Of a DNA stretch of 64,000 bases, positions 58,948 to 64,000 are shown piece after piece. The position numbers were made by a program, and so were the translations under genes. Each line of letters starts with the position of its first letter. The first letter of the stretch is position 1. Origin of the DNA: DATBFU01 sp035498405 (GTDB lineage: Bacteria > Acidobacteriota > Thermoanaerobaculia > UBA5066 > Gp7-AA6); assembly GCA_035498405.1 (NCBI GenBank), contig DATKAE010000132.1, positions 53,563 to 117,562 of the forward strand. Reading direction: 5' to 3'. Under the pieces are notes generated by a model that saw only the letters and a program-made list of their open reading frames with translations, was not told the DNA's origin and did not search any database.

Positions 58948-58990
58948 GGCAACGTGATCTAGCCGGCATCACTGGTACAATTGTGGTTGG

Positions 58991-59374
<384 letters not shown>

Positions 59375-59408
59375 CTTTGGCTGCCGGCGGGCTTACCGCG
59401 CAGGCTCG

Positions 59409-60317
59409 ATGATCGCGATCGTGCGTCCGCCTCGACTCAAACGGGGGGGGACCATCGGAGTTGCGGCGATTTCCGGTCCGGTCGATCCGGCTCGCCTGGA
59501 CAAGGGGATCGCGCGCTTGAGGGGGCGCGGGTATGGTGTCGTCGAGGCCCCCAATCTGCGTCGAGTGGAGGGCCTCTTCGCGGGAGGCGACGCCGAGCGC
59601 GCCGAAGGCTACCGCGCCCTCTTGCGCGACGCCGCCGTGGATGCCATCTTCTTCGCGCGAGGCGGCTATGGTGCGACGCGGATCTTGAGTCGGTTGGACG
59701 CGGACGAGATCGCCGCCCACCCCAAGATCCATTTAGGGGGTTCCGATCTGACGGCGCTCTTCGCGCTGCTCGGCCGAAGAGGCATCGTCACCTACTACGG
59801 TCCAATGGTCGCCGCGGAAATCGCCGACGAGGAAGGGCTCGACTGGGAACGGGTCCTCGCGGGAGAGGAGCCGCCGGCGCACGAATTCGGCCCGGAAGAC
59901 GTCCTGGCCGGGGGCGTCGGTCAGGGGCCGCTGGTCGGGGGGTGTCTGTCGTTGCTGGCCTCTTTGTGCGGGACGCCGCAAGCCGTCCGAGGAGAGGGCA
60001 ACGTGCTCTTCTGGGAGGACATCGGCGAGGAGATCTATCGGCTGGACCGAATGTTGACCCAGTTGGAGGGGTCGGGTACATTCGATCGCATTCAGGCCAT
60101 GGTCATCGGCTCGGTGGTGTCGCGCGAGCGAGCGGAGCACCCGCAAGATGTTCGGGAGTTCCTGCGGGATCGCTTTGGCGGGGCGCGATTTCCGGTCGTG
60201 ATGGGTTTCCCGGCGGGGCATCTGCGTCGTCCACGAACGATTCCGCTCGGGATCACCGTTCGCGTCGAGCTCGAGAAGAGTCCGCGCCTCCGTTTCGCCG
60301 AGCGGGCGGTCGCCTAG
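59409..60317 (+). CDS. LD-carboxypeptidase (peptidase family S66)
   Basis: This 302-residue enzyme of the LdcA/MccF family removes the terminal D-Ala from tetrapeptide muropeptides during cell-wall recycling. The catalytic triad is visible: Ser in LGGSDLTALFALL, Glu in VLFWEDIGEEIYRLDR, His in VVMGFPAGHLRRP. The oxyanion region FFARGGYGATRIL precedes it. There is no signal peptide, so it should be cytoplasmic, as for LdcA. It fits functionally with the NagZ-like enzyme at 29 kb. The start is ATG 59409. Confidence 0.9.
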   Translation: MIAIVRPPRLKRGGTIGVAAISGPVDPARLDKGIARLRGRGYGVVEAPNLRRVEGLFAGGDAERAEGYRALLRDAAVDAIFFARGGYGATRILSRLDADEIAAHPKIHLGGSDLTALFALLGRRGIVTYYGPMVAAEIADEEGLDWERVLAGEEPPAHEFGPEDVLAGGVGQGPLVGGCLSLLASLCGTPQAVRGEGNVLFWEDIGEEIYRLDRMLTQLEGSGTFDRIQAMVIGSVVSRERAEHPQDVREFLRDRFGGARFPVVMGFPAGHLRRPRTIPLGITVRVELEKSPRLRFAERAVA

Positions 60318-60320
60318 GTC

Positions 60321-61118
60321 ATGAAAGCCGTCTTCAAGTCGGGAACCCCCGGCGGGAAGAGCCCCTTCGAGCGATTCCTCGTCACCCATCCCATGGGCGA
60401 CATCATCTTCTCGGAGGGGGAAATCGGCAACGAGATGTTCATCATCCAATCCGGGACCGTCGAGCTCTTGAAGTCGATCGGCAAGGAGACCCGCGTTCTG
60501 GCGACCCTGGAGAAGGGCGATTTCTTCGGCGAGATGAGCGTTCTCGAGGATTTGCCGCGCACCGCGTCCGCGCGCGCCAAGACCGACGTGGAGCTGGTTC
60601 GAATCAACGGCGCCACGTTCGATTCGATGCTGAAAGGCAACACCGAGATCGCCGTTCGGATGATGCGCAAGCTCTCGCGCCGACTGCGGGACGTCACGAC
60701 CATGCTCGAACAGGCGCTCGGCCGTGAGGTCGCGGAGGAAGAAAAGCCGGCCGCCGCGGCGCGTCGGTCCGTGGCTCTCCGCGAGCGGGACGTCTGCCGG
60801 CTGGTGGCCACCGAGGAAGAGATGGAGTTCTTCCTAAACCGCGAGGGCGACACGCTGGTCGGTCGCAGCGACCCGGTCACCGGCATCACGCCCGACATCG
60901 ACCTCACCCCGCTCGACCCTCAACGCTCCACTTCCCGGCGCCACGCCAAGCTCTATCAGATGGGCGGGCACTTCTACGTCATGGAAGAGATCGGCGTCAT
61001 GAACGGGACGTTCGTCAACGAAAACCGCGTTGCGACCGGAACTCCGGTGCCGCTGCAGAATGGAGACGTGCTCAAGTTCGGGCTCGTGACGTTGACGTTT
61101 CAATCCGCCGGAGCCTAG
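60321..61118 (+). CDS. cyclic-nucleotide-binding domain - FHA domain fusion
   Basis: This is a 265-residue cytoplasmic protein combining two sensor modules. Residues 22-135 form a Crp-type cNMP-binding beta-roll (EGEIGNEMFIIQSGTVELLK, LEKGDFFGEMSVLEDLPRTASARA, the last including the phosphate-binding Glu and Arg positions of the cassette). Residues 165-262 form an FHA domain (TLVGRSDPVTGITPDIDL, STSRRHAKL, GVMNGTFVNENRV, LQNGDVLKFG), with the phosphothreonine-binding Arg, Ser-x2-His-like and Asn positions present. There is no helix-turn-helix, so it is not a transcription factor of Crp type. It lies 3 bp after the LD-carboxypeptidase gene. No Ser/Thr kinase lies in the window. Confidence 0.85.
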   Translation: MKAVFKSGTPGGKSPFERFLVTHPMGDIIFSEGEIGNEMFIIQSGTVELLKSIGKETRVLATLEKGDFFGEMSVLEDLPRTASARAKTDVELVRINGATFDSMLKGNTEIAVRMMRKLSRRLRDVTTMLEQALGREVAEEEKPAAAARRSVALRERDVCRLVATEEEMEFFLNREGDTLVGRSDPVTGITPDIDLTPLDPQRSTSRRHAKLYQMGGHFYVMEEIGVMNGTFVNENRVATGTPVPLQNGDVLKFGLVTLTFQSAGA

Positions 61119-61235
61119 GGTCGCCGATCGACGTCCGGCGGCAAGGCCCCATCGGCACCGGAGGTTCGACGGCCTCCTCGGTCGGCGCAACCGTCCCGCC
61201 GGCGGCAGACGAAAGATGATCGAGCCTTGACACCG

Positions 61236-63278
61236 GTGAGCACGACGCCTCGCACGCCGAGGCCCGTCGAGAGAGGGCGCGTCGCGCTCCAGGATCCGGT
61301 TTCGCGTCTACCCGGCGTGGGCTCGGCGCGCGCCTCCCGACTGGCCGAAGCCGGCCTTCGCACGGTGGCCGACGTTCTTCTCCACGTGCCGTTTCGATAC
61401 GAGGACCGGCGCCGCTTCGGGCGGATCGAGGAGCTGGTTCCCGGAGAGCCGGCCACCCTGTTCGTCCGGCTCTCCGGAGCCCGCGGGAGTCGGATGCGAC
61501 GCGGAGGCCTCCGCGTCGAGGCCCTCGCCGACGACGGCAGCGAGGCGATCCGAGTCGTTTGGCACAACCGATATCCCAGTTTCCTGAAGGCGGCCCAGTC
61601 GGGGAGCTCGGCGGTCCTCTACGGATCACCCGCGGTGACCGCCCGGGGGGAACTGCGCCTCGAGAACCCGGAAACCGAATTCTTCGGCCGAGAGGAGGAA
61701 GCCGACCCTCTTCACTCGGGCCGGATCGTCGGGATCACGCGGCGGGTCGCCGACATCTCGCCACGTTCGTGGAGGGCTCTGGTGCGCCGCGCCCTCGACT
61801 CGCTTTCGCCGGAATTTGTCACCGCGAGCGCGCCTCTCTCGGCGGTCCGGGCGGCACTGGAGGCGATCCACTTTCCCGGGGAGCTCGCGGACGCCGAGCG
61901 CGCTCGGGCCGTGCTCGCCGGGGAGGAGCTGACGGTGCTCGCCGCGCGGATCGAGGAGAAGCGCGCTCGCCTGCGGTCGCGGCCGGGAATTCGGCTCGCG
62001 GCCGACGAGGATCTGCGGCGTCGCGCCCGGGAGGCGCTCCCGTTTTCGTTGACCGGCGCGCAGAGGCGAGCCGTACGGGAGATCGCTGCGGATCTGGGCT
62101 CCGGTCGCGCCATGGCGCGTCTGCTGCAAGGAGACGTGGGGAGCGGCAAGACGGTCGTGGCAGGCCTCGCCTTCCTGCTCGCGGCCCGCAACGGAGTTCA
62201 GGGCGCCTTGATGGCGCCGACCGAGATCCTGGCCGAGCAGCACGCGGCGAGTCTCTCCGGGTGGCTCGAAAAGGCAGGCGTACGGCTCGCGCTCCTGACG
62301 GGCCGCGTCCGGGGGCGGGTGCGTCGGGCGCTGCTCGCGGCACTCGAGCGGGGAGAGGTGGACGTCTTGATCGGCACCCATGCCCTCGTCGAGTCACCAG
62401 TCCGGTTCCGCCGCCTGGGCCTGGTCGTCGTGGACGAGCAGCACCGTTTCGGGGTCGCCCATCGCTCGCGGTTGTTCGGGAAGGGAGAGAGCCCACACGT
62501 GCTCGTCATGACCGCGACGCCAATACCTCGTTCGCTCGCCTGGGCCATTTACGGCGAGCTCGACGTGTCCGTCCTGGACGAGAAGCCGCCGGGGCGCGGC
62601 CCGGTCCTCACCCGGGTGCGGGGGGAAGACGCGCGGGAGAGGATCTATCGGTTTGCGGCGGAGCGAGTCCGGGCCGGCGAGCGCGTGTATGTCGTCGTGC
62701 CGGCGATCGAGGAAGGAGAGCGCGAAGTCGCGGCCACGCGGCAGACCGCAAGCCGCATCGCGAGCGCCGTGCCGGGTGTCGAAATTGCGACTCTCCACGG
62801 GAGGATGCCGCCCGAGGAGCGTTCGCGAGTCCTCGCCGATTTCTCGGCGGGGCGGGTGGGCATCCTCGTCTCGACGACGATCGTGGAGGTCGGCGTGGAT
62901 GTTCCGGAGGCGACCTTCATGGTGATCGAGAACGCGGAGACCTTCGGTCTCGCTCAGCTTCACCAGTTGCGGGGCCGCGTCGGACGCTCTTCTCGCCCGT
63001 CGTGGTGCGCGTTGATCGTGGGCGAGGGCGCCGGGCCGGAGGCCCGCAGCCGTCTCGCCGTGCTCGAGCAGACGAGCGACGGCTTTCTCATCGCGGAGAA
63101 GGACCTGGAAGCGAGGGGGCCCGGGGATCTGCTGGGTACCCGCCAGTCGGGCCTGCCGCCCCTGCGTGTGGCGGACCCGACACGCGATCTCGAGCGCCTG
63201 GCCGAAGCGCGCCGGTCGGTGGCGGAGCTCCGGGCCCGAGGCGAGCGAATCGTCAGCGACCTGTTCGGCTACGCGTAG
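61236..63278 (+). CDS. recG: ATP-dependent DNA helicase RecG
   Basis: RecG remodels stalled forks and branch-migrates Holliday junctions. It has about 680 residues. The wedge domain (SRLPGVGSARASRLAEAGLRTVADVLLHVPFRYEDRR, in parts) is followed by helicase motifs: Walker A LQGDVGSGKTVVA (near 297), TEILAEQHA, VVVDEQHRFGVAHRSRL, VMTATPIPRSLA, and motif VI region LHQLRGRVGRSSRPS. The C-terminal TRG-like end ...GDLLGTRQSGLP is present. The start may be TTG 61227 or GTG 61236; neither has a ribosome binding site. The 100 bp before it are empty. Confidence 0.96.
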   Translation: MSTTPRTPRPVERGRVALQDPVSRLPGVGSARASRLAEAGLRTVADVLLHVPFRYEDRRRFGRIEELVPGEPATLFVRLSGARGSRMRRGGLRVEALADDGSEAIRVVWHNRYPSFLKAAQSGSSAVLYGSPAVTARGELRLENPETEFFGREEEADPLHSGRIVGITRRVADISPRSWRALVRRALDSLSPEFVTASAPLSAVRAALEAIHFPGELADAERARAVLAGEELTVLAARIEEKRARLRSRPGIRLAADEDLRRRAREALPFSLTGAQRRAVREIAADLGSGRAMARLLQGDVGSGKTVVAGLAFLLAARNGVQGALMAPTEILAEQHAASLSGWLEKAGVRLALLTGRVRGRVRRALLAALERGEVDVLIGTHALVESPVRFRRLGLVVVDEQHRFGVAHRSRLFGKGESPHVLVMTATPIPRSLAWAIYGELDVSVLDEKPPGRGPVLTRVRGEDARERIYRFAAERVRAGERVYVVVPAIEEGEREVAATRQTASRIASAVPGVEIATLHGRMPPEERSRVLADFSAGRVGILVSTTIVEVGVDVPEATFMVIENAETFGLAQLHQLRGRVGRSSRPSWCALIVGEGAGPEARSRLAVLEQTSDGFLIAEKDLEARGPGDLLGTRQSGLPPLRVADPTRDLERLAEARRSVAELRARGERIVSDLFGYA

Positions 63279-63350
63279 GCGCAAGCGCGCTCGAACGAGC
63301 CGATCCCTACCAAGGGGACATGGTAAAAGAGGGCGGCAAAGGAGACTCGC

Positions 63351-64000
63351 TTGAAGATACTCGTGACCGGGGGCACGGGCTTCGTCGGCACACATTTGGT
63401 CAACGCTCTCCTGCGGCGGCGACACGAGGTCGCCGTCCTCGAGCGGCGGCCCGGGAGCGCGCGAAATCGCTACAACCAGCCGGTCGAGATTGCGTCCGGC
63501 AACGTCTTGGACCGCGCCTCGCTCGAGCGCGCGGCCGCGGGGCGCCAAGCCGTGATCCACCTGGTCGGCATCATCAACGAGAAGGGGGAGCAGACCTTCG
63601 ACCGAATGCACCGCGAGGCGACCGAGAACGTGGTCGCGGCGCTCGGGAGGACGGGAGTGCGCCGGCTCCTGCACATGAGCGCGATGGGAACGGCCGAGGA
63701 CGCGCCCTCCCAATATGCACGGACCAAGGCGGCGGGTGAAAGGGCGGTTCGGGCCTCGGGGCTCGATTGGACGGTCGTCCGCCCCTCGATCGTGTTTGGC
63801 CCCGGCGACGGGTTCGTGTCGCTGCTGGCGCCAATCGTTGCCTGGAATCCCGGGTTCATCCCGGTCATCGGGCCCGGCACGACTCGGTTCCAGCCAGTCT
63901 CCGTCTACGACGTGGCCCGCGTCTTCGCGAATGGCCTGGAGAAACAGGAGACCTTCGGCCGCGCCTTCGAGGTCGGGGGCCCGCGAATCCTGTCCTTGAA
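63351..64000 (+). CDS. NAD(P)-dependent epimerase/NDUFA9-like protein (3' truncated)
   Basis: This is an extended-SDR or atypical Rossmann protein cut by the window edge after 216 codons. The TTG start at 63351 has AAAGGAG 7 nt upstream. The glycine motif ILVTGGTGFVGTHLVNALLRR is at residue 3 (quoted in part), then AVIHLVGIINE, MSAMGTAEDAPSQYARTKAAGERAV with a Tyr-x3-Lys, and VRPSIVFGPGDGFVSLLAP. This pattern is that of the complex I NDUFA9-like/quinone-binding group of epimerase homologues. The substrate is unknown. It lies 72 bp after recG. Confidence 0.85.
   Translation, partial: MKILVTGGTGFVGTHLVNALLRRRHEVAVLERRPGSARNRYNQPVEIASGNVLDRASLERAAAGRQAVIHLVGIINEKGEQTFDRMHREATENVVAALGRTGVRRLLHMSAMGTAEDAPSQYARTKAAGERAVRASGLDWTVVRPSIVFGPGDGFVSLLAPIVAWNPGFIPVIGPGTTRFQPVSVYDVARVFANGLEKQETFGRAFEVGGPRILSL

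Overview
This is a gene-dense stretch of a GC-rich bacterial chromosome. The cell envelope is Gram-negative in type: outer-membrane-style lipoproteins, a LolB-position lipoprotein, MurJ, a class A PBP and an LD-carboxypeptidase. Small secreted proteins of the 'WKLDxxKSKxSPGP' and 'WRSDLRxYNP' kinds, DUF4388/MshEN signalling proteins and a DUF465 protein suggest Acidobacteriota (Thermoanaerobaculia-like). That placement is inference from family content; no marker was searched.

Layout. 1-4.8 kb: haem synthesis operon hemA(partial)-hemC-hemD-hemB-hemL. 4.8-8.4 kb: CPA2 antiporter and POT peptide transporter. 8.4-11.2 kb: minus-strand group of a haem-oxygenase-like di-iron enzyme with an attenuator-like leader, a secreted CuA cupredoxin and a membrane protein, then a plus-strand secreted protein. 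11.2-13.4 kb: tRNA-Lys, a decayed tyrosine integrase and a less GC-rich secreted-protein gene, read as an island relic. 13.4-18 kb: purA, hutH, hutU. 18-23.5 kb: a 1320-residue sensor kinase translationally coupled to a lipoprotein. 23.5-26.4 kb: tsaB-rimI-DUF465-psd-pssA on the minus strand. 26.4-33.5 kb: mutS-nagZ, ssb, murJ-dtd, site-2 protease. 33.6-36.5 kb: two MshEN proteins flanking an HU gene. 36.7-46 kb: TPR protein-lolB-like-ispE, SDR, tRNA-Gln, prs-rplY-pth-rpsF-rpsR-DUF2232-rplI, an order close to the classic lolB-ispE-prs-pth cluster. 46-49.7 kb: flippase and PBP1A. 49.8-58.9 kb: uvrB, zinc-ribbon protein, uvrC, two DUF4388 proteins, DUF4126, NYN nuclease. 59-64 kb: rnpB, LD-carboxypeptidase, a cNMP-FHA fusion, recG, and a truncated NAD-dependent epimerase-like gene.

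Most of the window is housekeeping. The unusual signals concern gene expression and signalling. (1) Start codons: pth can hardly start at anything but CUG, psd and possibly hemL also fit CUG, and overlapping NTGA stop/start junctions occur with all four bases. (2) Several genes lack a ribosome binding site and have a TAnnnT -10 box ending 6-7 nt before the start codon, which points to leaderless mRNAs. (3) The uvrC promoter has a 17-bp spacer that is itself an inverted repeat. (4) An Arg-rich leader peptide and a strong intrinsic terminator precede a haem-oxygenase-like oxidase. (5) Several proteins carry MshEN/DUF4388 modules that could sense cyclic-di-GMP, along with a cNMP-FHA fusion. All assignments come from reading motifs and context; no database search was run.
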